Assembly (NCBI GenBank): GCA_003353855.1
Contig: PIVS01000003.1
Coordinates: 1-41,054, forward strand
DNA: 41,054 nucleotides
DNA from: Desulfobacteraceae bacterium
Lineage (GTDB): Bacteria > Desulfobacterota > Desulfobacteria > Desulfobacterales > Desulfobacteraceae
Reading direction: 5' to 3'
In this document: positions 15,992-25,161 of the stretch, piece by piece
How the letters are laid out: each line of letters begins with the position of its first letter
Numbering within the stretch: the stretch's first letter is position 1
The notes under the pieces: model-generated
The model's database searches: none
What the model was told of the DNA's origin: nothing
The model's input: the letters and a program-made list of their open reading frames with translations, nothing else
Translations under genes and position numbers: made by a program

Positions 15992-16787
15992 TCATTCAAA
16001 TGTGCGTCGTCGTTTGAACACTGTCTGCTGGATACTGTCTGCTACACGGTCTGCTATTCTACTATCCCAGAGGTCTGGGATGGTTCCTTTAATGAACTGC
16101 CCTGATATAATTTTGTCAGCCATTTCAGAAATCTCATCCGGGGTGCACAGTTTGTTCGTACCTTGGGTTATGGTTACTGGCCTCTCTGTATTAGGCCTTA
16201 ATGTAAGACAAGGAATTCCAAGATAGGTTGTTTCTTCCTGGATACCTCCTGAATCTGTTATCAAGGGAGTCTATCATTATGTTTCCGACACGTTCAATTC
16301 TTTCGTCAGCCACACCTTCTTTTTTCAGATTTTCATCACCATCTGCAGATGGAGTCCAGAGAATATCAGCAATAGAATCAGTGATTATCCTGTTTATTTC
16401 TTCAGGCATTGTTCTGTCGAAAGATCGGAGTCCTGCTTCAAGGTGGACTGTTTTTACACCGAGTTTTACAGCTGCAATGGTTGCTGCTACAGTGGAGTTT
16501 ACATCTCCGACAACTACTACAAGATCTGGCTTTTCAGCCATTAATATTTTTTCATAGGCTATCATGACATTGCCAGTCTGCTGGGCATGGGTTCCACTGC
16601 CAACAGACAAGTGGATGTGGGGTTCAACAAGTCCCAGATTCTGGAAAAAAATATCAGACATGTTGAGATCATAATGCTGACCCGTGTGAACAATTACAGG
16701 TTCAAACCCTTCTCTATTTGTGAGTTCATGATAAAGAGGGGCAATTTTCATAAAATTGGGTCTAGCAGCTATTAAATGAATTTTCAT
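15992..16787 (-). pseudogene. wecB: UDP-GlcNAc 2-epimerase gene with a large internal deletion
   Basis: The 5' part (16787 to about 16263) encodes a normal WecB N-terminal domain: RPNFMKIAPLYHEL, VHTGQHYD, VVVGDVNSTVAATIAA, HLEAGLRSFDRTMPEEINR and VGNIMIDSL at residue 175. The next bases read, one frame over, ITDSGGIQEETTYLGIP and the normal C-terminal end (RPNTERPVTITQGTN) down to 15992. In intact WecB about 100 residues separate these two blocks, including the conserved HRRE/HPR region. Roughly 300 bases are therefore missing, with a frame change at the junction. The protein cannot be an active epimerase. The ATG overlaps the deacetylase stop (ATGA), so the position is that of the usual wecB of XrtA-type loci. 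UDP-ManNAc would need another source. Confidence 0.92.
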
Positions 16788-17650
16788 TTTTTTTCACCAA
16801 GATAATCAATGCAGGTTGTAAATTTCAGATTTTTAAAATTATTTATCATTGATTCACATTTTTTAAGCGTTTTGTTAAGGTTAATATAATGTCGGAATTT
16901 AAAGCTTTTTGAAGCCTGTTTTACCCTTGGTTGGTCCGAATCAAATTCCCAGGGGTGGGAATAAAAAAGGAAGGTTTTGTCTTTTTTTAGAACATAATTC
17001 ATACCGAGTTTAAATATGGGGAAAGGTATTAATCTAAAATAGCCTCCGCCTCCAAGGGGAAAAATTTTTTTATTGATACTAAGATTGCTAATGGGCAGTT
17101 CAAAAAAATTATTTGAGATTTTGAAGGCGCCGTTTTTTTCAGTGCTGTCGGGAAGATCAATGGTTCCGTATCTTTTATGCATAGAAAAAGAGTTGAAGCT
17201 GGAATCATAAACATGGCCTGTTTCTTTAATGATTTTCAAAATATCATTGTTTATAGCAAAGCTGGGTGCGCGGTATCCATAAACGCGTTTGCCCAGAATG
17301 TCCTCAAGTAGGGCTTTCCCTGCAATCAGGTCCTGTTTTACTTCCTCAAAGGACTGTTTTGTACATAGGTGATGAAGGTTTCCATGGGAAGCGATTTCAT
17401 GGCCTCTGTCCCCTATTTCTTTTACCATGTTTGGAAGCTTTTTGGCTATCCAGCCGAGAACAAAAAAAGTGGCCTTGGGTTTGAAACTGAATTTATCCAA
17501 AAGGTCAAGAATCAAGTGGATATTTTTTTCGACTCTCAAGGAATGATTGTTCCAGGATGAAAAGGGAATATATTCTTTAAAATTTTCTACCTGGAACCAG
17601 TCTTCAACATCAAAGGTCAGGAGTATTGTTTTATTCTCTTCCAATGCCAT
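16784..17650 (-). CDS. XrtA-system polysaccharide deacetylase (DUF3473 type)
   Basis: A 288-residue CE4 protein from the ATG at 17650; a TTG three codons upstream is possible. Motif 1 is LLTFDVEDWF, motif 2 IASHGNLHHL, motif 3 YGYRAPSFAI. The C-terminal DUF3473-type part has FPLGGGGYFRLIPFP and FYSHPWEFDSDQPR, the hallmark of the deacetylase that accompanies exosortase A loci. It likely deacetylates GlcNAc-type residues of the EPS. No signal peptide is seen. The 5' end overlaps the end of ugd by about 20 bases and its stop overlaps the wecB start, so expression is coupled. Confidence 0.92.
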   Translation of the reverse strand: MALEENKTILLTFDVEDWFQVENFKEYIPFSSWNNHSLRVEKNIHLILDLLDKFSFKPKATFFVLGWIAKKLPNMVKEIGDRGHEIASHGNLHHLCTKQSFEEVKQDLIAGKALLEDILGKRVYGYRAPSFAINNDILKIIKETGHVYDSSFNSFSMHKRYGTIDLPDSTEKNGAFKISNNFFELPISNLSINKKIFPLGGGGYFRLIPFPIFKLGMNYVLKKDKTFLFYSHPWEFDSDQPRVKQASKSFKFRHYINLNKTLKKCESMINNFKNLKFTTCIDYLGEKK

Positions 17651-18965
17651 GGTATTCAAACCCGTACTCTGTTAATTCTTCAGGGTCATACTGGTTCCTA
17701 CCGTCAAATATAATTTTTTTGTTCATCTTATTTGACATCTGTTTGAAATCCGGCTGCCTGAATGCTTTCCACTCTGTCACAAGAATTAGTGCATCTGCCT
17801 TTTCAATGGCAGTGTATTGATTGCCTGAAAACTGAAGTTTATTGTCTTTGAACCATTCTCCAGGTAATTCTTTTTTTGCCTGATCCATTGCAATGGGATC
17901 ATAAGCATTTATACGAGCACCTGCTTTTAAGAGTTCATCAATGAGAACAATTGATGAGGCATCTCGCATATCATCTGTTCCCGGCTTAAAAGAGAGTCCC
18001 CAGACACAAAATGTTTTGTGTGAAAGATCTTCACCAAATCGTTTTTTAATTTTTGTGGGGAGGACTAATTTCTGGAATGTGTTTCTTTTTTCAACTGAGT
18101 TTAAAAGCTCTGGTTCAATTCCTAAATCACGGCTGGTACGAATTAAGGCTTTTACATCCTTGGGAAAGCATGATCCTCCGTATCCGCATCCGGGATAAAT
18201 AAATGAGTACCCAATTCTTGAGTCGGAACCAATGCCTTTTCTAACATTTTCGACATCCACCCCGAGGCCTTCGCAAATATTGGAGATTTCATTCATAAAG
18301 GATATCTTTGTAGCCAGCATTGAGTTGGCTGCATATTTGGTCATTTCTGCATCCCGTACATTCATCAGAATCAGTTTATCCTTGTTTCTGGAAAAGGGTG
18401 CATACAACCGTTTCATAATTTTCGCTGCCCGGTCGGAATTTACACCCACAACTATCCTGTCCGGTTTAAGGAAATCATTTACAGCAGCCCCTTCTTTTAA
18501 GAACTCAGGATTTGAGACCACATCAAATTCAATGGTAAGCCCCCGATTATCCAATTGAATTTGAATTGCTTTTTTTACTTTGTCTGCAGTGCCCACGGGA
18601 ACAGTTGATTTATTGACAATGACAGAATACTCGTTTATGTGTTGACCGATTTCTTTTGCAACCTCTAATACGTATTGCAGATCGGCAGAGCCATCTTCAC
18701 CCGGGGGTGTACCAACGGCAATAAAGAACAGGTTAGAGTCTTCTGCTGCTTTTCCAAGATTTGTCGTAAAAGTTAGATGATTTTCCTTATAATTCTGAAT
18801 GACCAGGTTTTCTAACCCGGGTTCGTAAATGGGAAGGATACCATTTTTCAGATTACTAATTTTTGTTTCATCGACATCCACGCAAGTTACAGTACTGCCC
18901 ATTTCCGAAAAACAGGCACCTGTAACAAGCCCCACATATCCGGTTCCAATAATTGTAATGTTCAT
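17631..18965 (-). CDS. ugd: UDP-glucose 6-dehydrogenase
   Basis: A 444-residue enzyme with the NAD-binding GTGYVGLVTGACFSEMG at the N-terminus, KSTVPVGTADKV, SNPEFLKEGAAVNDF, the catalytic Cys266 in YPGCGYGGSCFPKDVKAL, and GLSFKPGTDDMRDA followed by the UDP-binding C-terminal domain. It oxidises UDP-glucose to UDP-glucuronate with two NAD+. It is expected to feed glucuronate into the EPS, and possibly galacturonate through the epimerase at 28548-29552. It lies 30 bases after the beta-barrel gene and overlaps the deacetylase gene. The ribosome site is weak. Confidence 0.96.
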   Translation of the reverse strand: MNITIIGTGYVGLVTGACFSEMGSTVTCVDVDETKISNLKNGILPIYEPGLENLVIQNYKENHLTFTTNLGKAAEDSNLFFIAVGTPPGEDGSADLQYVLEVAKEIGQHINEYSVIVNKSTVPVGTADKVKKAIQIQLDNRGLTIEFDVVSNPEFLKEGAAVNDFLKPDRIVVGVNSDRAAKIMKRLYAPFSRNKDKLILMNVRDAEMTKYAANSMLATKISFMNEISNICEGLGVDVENVRKGIGSDSRIGYSFIYPGCGYGGSCFPKDVKALIRTSRDLGIEPELLNSVEKRNTFQKLVLPTKIKKRFGEDLSHKTFCVWGLSFKPGTDDMRDASSIVLIDELLKAGARINAYDPIAMDQAKKELPGEWFKDNKLQFSGNQYTAIEKADALILVTEWKAFRQPDFKQMSNKMNKKIIFDGRNQYDPEELTEYGFEYHGIGRE

Positions 18966-18995
18966 TTAAACTTTATTCTCTTTTTTAAAATGTTA

Positions 18996-20309
18996 TTAAC
19001 GGGGGGTAAACAATTTATTTTCAAGGGATCTCCTGGGACTATCACCTTCAAATCTTACCGGTTGTGACGGGGTGAACCGAAAGGTTAGCATTCCGATGTT
19101 TTCCTGGTAATCATCCCTTGCCACAGCATCGGTATCAAAATCTATGAATGAGTAAGACAGGTCGATACTCAACCATCTTAAGGGTGTCCAGACAAGACCG
19201 GCCCCCAACTCCAGGGTATTATCAGTCCTGTCAACGAAACCGACTTCTTCATACTGATTGACACGATAGGAACCGCTTATGTCAGTTGCAAGATTTTTTA
19301 GCAGTTGATATCTATAAAAGAAACCTGCCTGACCAAAAATATTAAATCCAAGACTTGCCGCCGTCGGGTCAACATCACCGTATCCGGTAGTCCCAGTGAT
19401 TGATAAGCTACTTCTTCTAGTGAAATCAAACCTTTTATACATATCAAGATCTAAAAAGAACCTTTCTTTATCGTAATCGTCGGCGATATCCCAATTTTGA
19501 AAGAGAACACCGATCCCGAGGAGTATTCCAGAATCATCAGTCGGTCTCCAGTCAAAACCGATTGAGGGATGGTATATATCGTAGGAACCTAAGTCCTGGT
19601 CGGTAGATGACTGAGCATATTTTGCGTATATATCAAGATGTCTATTAATCATCCGCAATAATCTAATATCCCCGGACCATGTCTCAGGATCATTAATGGA
19701 AATATCATACTTAGTGTTTGAATAGGAAAGATTTGTATCAAATCCCCATTTTGGTGAAAACCAATAGCCGAAAAATGCGCTGGGGTTATGGCGTTTAAAC
19801 TCGTCAAGATTGGCTTCATCATATAGGTCAAACGAATAGGTATAGTTTATTCCAAAGGAGTCTCGTTTACCAAACTGATGGACAATTCCCACAGAAGTAT
19901 CATTTGTATCATGCTCTTTAAAATTATTTGTTCTTACCGATTGATTCAGGTCTCTGACAAACCTTTCAGAAAACGTTAAACTTGTATTCCTGGTGGCCTG
20001 GTAACTTCCATTAATAGCGGCTTCATGGCGCCAGAAATCGTTTTCACTAAACTCGTTATGATCCGTATATTCAGGCGCATAGGTTAAAAATAAATTTCCC
20101 TTTTGGCCAATTACTCCAAAAGAAAGCTCTGCCCCGTAAATAGTCATATACTCGTCATCTTTATCGTCTTCAGTCCTGAAATAGTTATCTGTATACTCTC
20201 CTGAAATGGATAGAGAAGGGACAAACTCGGTTATGACTTTAGAAAAAGCAGGTGAGGCAAAAAAAAGTATTGCAAAAAAAAGTATCAGGATGTTTTCAAA
20301 AAATTTCAT
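18996..20309 (-). CDS. Outer-membrane beta-barrel protein of the EPS/exosortase system
   Basis: The start is set at ATG 20309 (437 residues) because a signal peptide follows immediately (MKFFENILILFFA to FASPAFS) and AAGG lies nine bases upstream; the longer frame adds 12 residues and overlaps wza. The mature protein is built of alternating polar/aromatic strands (for example SLSISGEYTDNYFR, GNLFLTYAPEYTDH, FGINYTYSFDLYDE, DLSYSFIDFDTDA) and ends in a strand rich in F and R, as in large outer-membrane barrels. It resembles the TIGR03016-type barrel that accompanies XrtA loci. It probably forms the outer-membrane exit or anchoring partner for the polysaccharide. The assignment is based on fold features and on position behind wza. 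Confidence 0.8.
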   Translation of the reverse strand: MKFFENILILFFAILFFASPAFSKVITEFVPSLSISGEYTDNYFRTEDDKDDEYMTIYGAELSFGVIGQKGNLFLTYAPEYTDHNEFSENDFWRHEAAINGSYQATRNTSLTFSERFVRDLNQSVRTNNFKEHDTNDTSVGIVHQFGKRDSFGINYTYSFDLYDEANLDEFKRHNPSAFFGYWFSPKWGFDTNLSYSNTKYDISINDPETWSGDIRLLRMINRHLDIYAKYAQSSTDQDLGSYDIYHPSIGFDWRPTDDSGILLGIGVLFQNWDIADDYDKERFFLDLDMYKRFDFTRRSSLSITGTTGYGDVDPTAASLGFNIFGQAGFFYRYQLLKNLATDISGSYRVNQYEEVGFVDRTDNTLELGAGLVWTPLRWLSIDLSYSFIDFDTDAVARDDYQENIGMLTFRFTPSQPVRFEGDSPRRSLENKLFTPR

Positions 20310-20334
20310 GTCACACCGCCTTATGCTAAAAGGT

Positions 20335-20913
20335 TTATGGAACAATTATGGTATCATCAGCCTTTAGGGAAATATCCTTGCTAAAATCACCTTTAAGAAT
20401 GTCATTGTATTTAATGATAGTGGTCGTCTCTTTTCCATCACTTCGCCGAATCAAGATGATTTTATTCTTGGAGGCCCATTCTGTAAAGCCGCCTGAAAGT
20501 GCAAATGCCTGCATAACCGTTAGTTTTTTAATAATGGGGTATTCTCCGGTCTTTATCACTTCCCCCAAAATATAGAATTTCTGGCTGACGGGGTTTTCCA
20601 GGGTAACGGTAACATTGGGGGATTCCACATACTCTGCTAACTTTTTTTCAATTTCTGCTTTAAGCGCCATGGTGGATACCCCCTGGGCCTGTATATCATC
20701 AATCAGGGGAAAGGTTATCTTGCCGTCACTTCTCACCAATGCAGCCCCTAAAGAAAGATCAGGTTCCTTCCAGGTGTTGATGCGCAGAATATCACCAACG
20801 CCTATTTTATAGGGGGCTGCACCTTTGTCTGCAAGGCAGATAGACGGCAGGCAAACCCAGCATAATACAAAACAAATGAATAAATATTTTTGTAAATTTC
20901 TTAATAAGAACAT
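20335..20913 (-). CDS. Wza-type polysaccharide export protein
   Basis: A 192-residue exported protein. A signal peptide (residues 1-28, ending CLA before DKG) has no convincing lipobox. It is followed by the Poly_export domain (YKIGVGDILRINTWKEPDLS; VRSDGKITFPLIDDIQAQG; LAEYVESPNVTVTL) and one SLBB-type domain (KFYILGEVIKTGEYPI to IIVP). It is much shorter than E. coli Wza, as is usual in XrtA-type loci. It should form the periplasmic part of the export channel with the Wzz-like protein (23230-24870) and the beta-barrel downstream. The ATG has a strong GGAGCGGAG leader. Confidence 0.92.
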   Translation of the reverse strand: MFLLRNLQKYLFICFVLCWVCLPSICLADKGAAPYKIGVGDILRINTWKEPDLSLGAALVRSDGKITFPLIDDIQAQGVSTMALKAEIEKKLAEYVESPNVTVTLENPVSQKFYILGEVIKTGEYPIIKKLTVMQAFALSGGFTEWASKNKIILIRRSDGKETTTIIKYNDILKGDFSKDISLKADDTIIVP

Positions 20914-20984
20914 AGCTCCGCTCCTTCGATTACATCGACTTCCATTACACGCAAATTATGTTTTACAGCAAATTGACTACAATA

Positions 20985-22379
20985 TTACCTGGCGCCTTTG
21001 CCAAACAATACTGTTTTTACCGTTCTGATTATTATAACTAGGTCCATGGTGATGGATAAATTTTTTATGTAAAAAAGGTCATAGTTCAGTTTTTCTATGG
21101 CATCCTCAATTGTTGCTCCATAACCATATGAAACTTGTGCCCAGCCTGTCAAACCTGGTTTTACTTTAAATCGTTCCCCATAGTAGGGGATCTTTTCTTC
21201 AAGTTCATCCGTAAAACATTTACGTTCCGGCCTGGGTCCTACCATACTCATTCTGCCCATTAGGACATCCCACAACTGGGGCAATTCGTCAATTCTGAAT
21301 TTTCTTATTATTTTACCTATCCGGGTAATTCTATCATCATCGGGTTGAGCCCAGACCGGTCCTGTTTGTTTTTCTGCATTTTCAACCATTGATCGAAATT
21401 TATGCATCATATATTCATTTTTATTCTGTCCCACCCTGTCCTGGGAAAAGAGAACCGGTCCTCTGGATTCAAGCTTGATCACAATAGATGTAAGCAGAAG
21501 CAGCGGCGATAAAAGAATTAACATGAGACTTGAAATAAAGATATCTTCCAGACGTTTGACAAATGTAAGAAGCCTGGATTTTCTAAACCCCTCTGAAAAG
21601 ATCAGCCATGAAGGTTTTATTTTTGTTACAAGCAGTTTTCCGGTCAACATCTCATAGAAACTGCTGCCTTCAAGCACATCAAGCCCTGCCGTTCTGCAAT
21701 TGAGCAATTCTTTCGCAGGGAAATCCCCCCTTTGTTCTTTTAATGCTACTACCACTTTTTTAACTCCTAATCCCAAAGCGATTTCGCAAAAGTTCTCTCT
21801 GTTATAATCAATATGAGTTTTATCAGAAATCGTTTTTTCAATGTTTTCTTTATCTGAGTCCGGGATTAAAAGGCCAACCGTGTACCCGCAGTCAATGGTT
21901 TCATTTATTTTGCTGATAATATCAAAAGCAAGTGGCGTGGAACCCAAGATAATAACACTTTCGTTAAAAAGTCCCTTGTTTAAAATCCAGATGTAAAGAA
22001 TCCTCCAGCCGATAATCAAAACGAACAATAGTAGAATGCCTAGAATAAATATTTTTTGATCAATGATTGCAACGGGAAATATAAAATAAATCATCGCCAG
22101 GGCAATTGATGTTACACCAAGCACCTGAAGAAGTCTGATGCTGACCTCGGGAATAGAGGATGCAATTTCAAAATCATAGAGGTCATTATAATAAAGGCAG
22201 ACCTGGCAAATCAAGGTAATCAGACCTATCTTCAGGAATAAAAAAAGATCAAATAAAAAAGAATGGGACTCAGTTAACAGAAATGAAGACATAACTACAG
22301 ATCCGTATATGACAACACCCTCAAATAAAAAGAAAAGGATGTTTCGTATGGGAAAATATTGTTTTAAAAGCCTAAGCAT
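20985..22379 (-). CDS. Initiating sugar-phosphate transferase (EpsB_2/WcaJ type)
   Basis: A 464-residue polyprenyl glycosylphosphotransferase. It has four to five N-terminal helices (to about residue 125), a central Rossmann-like CoA-binding-type domain (SVIILGSTPLAFDIISK), another helix at about 285-310, and the bacterial sugar transferase domain. The latter has SRGPVLFSQDRVGQNKNEY, HKFRSM, ITRIGKIIRKFRIDELPQ, GRMSMVGPRPE and KPGLTGWAQV. It transfers a sugar-1-phosphate to undecaprenyl phosphate, the first step of repeat-unit assembly, and matches the TIGR03013-type enzyme of exosortase loci. The ATG overlaps the kinase gene end by 8 bases. Confidence 0.94.
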   Translation of the reverse strand: MLRLLKQYFPIRNILFFLFEGVVIYGSVVMSSFLLTESHSFLFDLFLFLKIGLITLICQVCLYYNDLYDFEIASSIPEVSIRLLQVLGVTSIALAMIYFIFPVAIIDQKIFILGILLLFVLIIGWRILYIWILNKGLFNESVIILGSTPLAFDIISKINETIDCGYTVGLLIPDSDKENIEKTISDKTHIDYNRENFCEIALGLGVKKVVVALKEQRGDFPAKELLNCRTAGLDVLEGSSFYEMLTGKLLVTKIKPSWLIFSEGFRKSRLLTFVKRLEDIFISSLMLILLSPLLLLTSIVIKLESRGPVLFSQDRVGQNKNEYMMHKFRSMVENAEKQTGPVWAQPDDDRITRIGKIIRKFRIDELPQLWDVLMGRMSMVGPRPERKCFTDELEEKIPYYGERFKVKPGLTGWAQVSYGYGATIEDAIEKLNYDLFYIKNLSITMDLVIIIRTVKTVLFGKGAR

Positions 22380-23214
22380 TTTTTAATCCTGTCCCATATT
22401 TACCGTAACCATATTTTCCATATCCGTAGCCGATTTTCTTCTTAGCAAAATTAGACACAATACCAATAATTTTCTCTCTGCCATAAATATCTATAAGATC
22501 TAAAACATCTTTTTTCCGTGTTTTTCCCTGTTGTACTACAATCACTATTCCATCTACCTGTCTGGATATTGCATTTGTTTCTGAGGTTAGATAGGGCGGA
22601 GGCGTATCAATAATAATGTATCTATCAATATATCTTAATTTAACCTCTTGAATAAGCCTTCTCATCTGATCAGACGATAAAAGTTCCGAAGGGTTGAAGG
22701 GAATTTTCCCGGCCGGAAGTATGGTCAGTTTCTCCAAAAAAGTTTTAACCAGCAGCGATGATAACGATTTTGCCTCGGAAAGGTATTCACTTAATCCTTG
22801 AATTTCATCAAATCCGAACAAAGAATGGATGGATGGAGATCTCAAGTCACAATCCATTAAAAAAACATGTTCATCTATGCTCTGTGCAATGCTGATTGCC
22901 AGATTCGCAGCCACAAAGGATTTTCCTGCACCCGGAGCAGTACTGGTTATCATGATTGATTTTGCCGGATCACCCTTTCTCGGGAAAAGAATGTTATTTT
23001 TTAAAATTCGGAATTTTTCTGCCTCTATGGATTGTGGATCAAGGCCGCTAACCAGCATGGGATCAATGGCAAAAGAGATCTCTTCAATATCAGGAACAGG
23101 CAGATCTTGGCCAGGGAAGTCAGATGATATTTCAGCTCCGACATCATCTACTGCATTTAGTACATTTTCAATATTTTGCTGCGATTTTTCCAGTGCTTTG
23201 AAAATTTTTCCCAA
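22372..23214 (-). CDS. BY-type tyrosine autokinase (XrtA-associated, Wzc-C-like)
   Basis: A 280-residue cytoplasmic ATPase of the MinD/Wzc type. Walker A is APGAGKSF (93-100), Walker A' is FLMDCDLR (118-125) and Walker B is IIIDTPP (200-206). The C-terminus is a tyrosine cluster with Tyr263, 265, 268, 270 and 273 embedded in GYGYGKYGYGKYG, the likely autophosphorylation tail. The Wzz-like activator is a separate upstream protein (23230-24870), the split arrangement common in XrtA loci. The phosphorylation cycle controls polymer length and export. The start is TTG 23214 with GGAG eight bases upstream. Confidence 0.93.
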   Translation of the reverse strand: MGKIFKALEKSQQNIENVLNAVDDVGAEISSDFPGQDLPVPDIEEISFAIDPMLVSGLDPQSIEAEKFRILKNNILFPRKGDPAKSIMITSTAPGAGKSFVAANLAISIAQSIDEHVFLMDCDLRSPSIHSLFGFDEIQGLSEYLSEAKSLSSLLVKTFLEKLTILPAGKIPFNPSELLSSDQMRRLIQEVKLRYIDRYIIIDTPPPYLTSETNAISRQVDGIVIVVQQGKTRKKDVLDLIDIYGREKIIGIVSNFAKKKIGYGYGKYGYGKYGTGLKNA

Positions 23215-23229
23215 CTCATCACTCCGATT

Positions 23230-24870
23230 TTAAAGGTTGCTATAGGTTTCAAACAAACTGAGTATTTTGTCAATCCCTTTTATATTTAAAAGACCAAAAA
23301 CCAGAAGGACTGTACCGGCATAAGAGAAAACAATGGCAAATGCCGCACCTTCAATCCATTTTTTCCAGCTATCACCCGGCTGTACTATGGGCGGAATTGA
23401 AGCAAGTATTGGCAGACCGATTTCTGTTTCAATCTGTTCTTCGCCTCTTATAACCGGATTGAGGAATTCAAGCAAAAAGATAATCCCCCCGCCAAAGCCA
23501 AGACCGACTGCAAGGGAAAGCATAAAAAGCCTCCTTACATCAGGCGACATTGGTTTCTCGGGGAGCCTTGCATAATCGAGGATACGGAACTGTTCACCCT
23601 TTTGTTTCTTTTCCATATTGACCGCAAGTTCAGCCTCGAGGCGTCTGGCAAGAAGAGAACTATAACTTTCTCTTATGTTGTTGTAGTCCCTTTGAATAGA
23701 TTGAATTTCCTGTTCTCTTTTCGGTGTATCCTCAACTCTTTTCTGATAAACCAGCATTGCTTGTTTAATTTTTTGGATACTTGTTTTTATGTTTAGAATT
23801 TCCATTTCCATTTGTTTAAGATTAAGTTCGTGCTGGAATACAATATTATCATTGGGAGATACAGACCGGGTATTATCAGGCTCAGGATTCTGACCCGACC
23901 TTGCAATATGCTTTTCCTCTTTTTCCTTTTTTATTCTTTGCTCAAGTTTGGCAACACTTTTGCTTAATTTAATAACTTCCGGATGTTTGGCCGTATATTT
24001 TAAAAGCAGCTCATCCAATTGTCTTTTTTCCGCCCCGTGTTGCTGTTCTGTTGTTGATAACCCAGTTCCCACAAAAGTGCCATCCAACTGCAAAGCTGCA
24101 GCACCACTTTGTGACATTTCCTTTAGTTTTGAAATTTGATTTTTCAAGAGATTTGCCGCATTTTGGTTATCCCTTAACGCATTTAAAGCGTCGGTATGCT
24201 GCAGCTGAAGTCTGTCAAGGGTCCTTAAGTTTGTTTCCAGCTCGTCTGGCAATCCGCCAATATGTATTGCCCTGTATGCTGCAAGTGCTTTTTCCCTATT
24301 TTCAAGTTTTATTTTGATTTTTTCAAGTTCTGATTCAAGGAATTCACTGGTCCCGATGGCCTGTGTTTCTCTTGCTTTGAGGTTTGCGTCCATAAAAAAA
24401 CCTGCCAACTCATTGGCAATTTTCATTACCGTATCAGGATTGCTGCCGGTAAATGATACAGAAAAAGCTTCCGTGCCTCGTCTCCTGGCGCTTTGCTGCG
24501 TCACTGCAACCCGTTTTCTAACACTATTGACTTTATCCTCTTGATACATACCAGGGGAATCCTGGAAAAGCCTATATTTTTGAATTATTTTTTCAAGATT
24601 TGTTCTGCTTAGTATCTGCTGGGAAATACTATTAATTCTTTGACCAATGTCTGTTGTGACAATTGACTGGACATAGTTCCTCGGCACTTTTTGGGGTTGA
24701 ATGAGAATTGTTGTGGATGCTCGGTATGTTTTAGGTGCAGTAAGAGTATGCAAAAGACCCAAAGTAAGAAAAAAGCAAAACGGGATAATAATAAGCCATC
24801 TGCGCCTAATTATTATTTCAAGTATCTGTTGCGGTTTTAGCGCTGCTGACTGCTGATAAAGTTCTGCCAT
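23230..24870 (-). CDS. Wzz/GNVR chain-length determinant protein (XrtA type)
   Basis: A 546-residue inner-membrane protein: helix at about 29-48 followed by YRASTTILIQPQKVP, a long periplasmic coiled-coil region (about 150-430, rich in Lys/Glu/Gln), the GNVR-like segment and the Pro-rich RLPEKPMSPDVRRLF that precedes the returning helix (about 445-470). A further C-terminal helix lies at 505-530. It sets polymer length and activates the BY kinase encoded directly downstream. It is the first gene of the EPS transcription unit. No good ribosome site is seen next to ATG 24870 (AAAGGA lies 14 bases upstream), which could make initiation weak or regulated. Confidence 0.92.
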   Translation of the reverse strand: MAELYQQSAALKPQQILEIIIRRRWLIIIPFCFFLTLGLLHTLTAPKTYRASTTILIQPQKVPRNYVQSIVTTDIGQRINSISQQILSRTNLEKIIQKYRLFQDSPGMYQEDKVNSVRKRVAVTQQSARRRGTEAFSVSFTGSNPDTVMKIANELAGFFMDANLKARETQAIGTSEFLESELEKIKIKLENREKALAAYRAIHIGGLPDELETNLRTLDRLQLQHTDALNALRDNQNAANLLKNQISKLKEMSQSGAAALQLDGTFVGTGLSTTEQQHGAEKRQLDELLLKYTAKHPEVIKLSKSVAKLEQRIKKEKEEKHIARSGQNPEPDNTRSVSPNDNIVFQHELNLKQMEMEILNIKTSIQKIKQAMLVYQKRVEDTPKREQEIQSIQRDYNNIRESYSSLLARRLEAELAVNMEKKQKGEQFRILDYARLPEKPMSPDVRRLFMLSLAVGLGFGGGIIFLLEFLNPVIRGEEQIETEIGLPILASIPPIVQPGDSWKKWIEGAAFAIVFSYAGTVLLVFGLLNIKGIDKILSLFETYSNL

Positions 24871-25003
24871 GCTGTGTCTGAAATCCTTTCTATTTGTATC
24901 AAGAGACTAAAAATGAAAACAACAAACGCACTTAATACAGCGTTGACATTGATGAAGTTTATATTTCACTTTCTTTTTTATTGAGCATTAACTTTCTTGG
25001 ACA

Positions 25004-25032
25004 ATCTTAAAAATAATTATGCAATGTGTCAA
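25004..25032 (-). promoter_or_regulatory. Candidate sigma70 promoter of the EPS operon
   Basis: On the minus strand TTGACA (25027-25032) is followed by a 17-base spacer and TAAGAT (25004-25009), a perfect -35 and a 4/6 -10. Transcription would start near 24997 and give a leader of about 125 bases before the Wzz-like start. Confidence 0.45.
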
Positions 25033-25161
25033 TGCGAATTACATGCCACCGCCAAAACAGTGTTTTTTTAGAGAAAAAAATGATAGTATGTGAAAAAGTT
25101 TTCCTAATATGTTAATTTTTATCCAATTATTGGGTACTTTTTTTCACACTCAACCCTATTG

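Noticed and set aside
16228-16557. 109-residue plus-strand open frame over wecB
   Set aside because: It is antisense to the conserved WecB N-terminal domain and carries no family features.
24943-24972. Plus-strand TTGACA near 24943 as a pepN promoter
   Set aside because: No -10 box at 16-18 bases (TCACTT follows) and it lies 250 bases from pepN with no gene in between.
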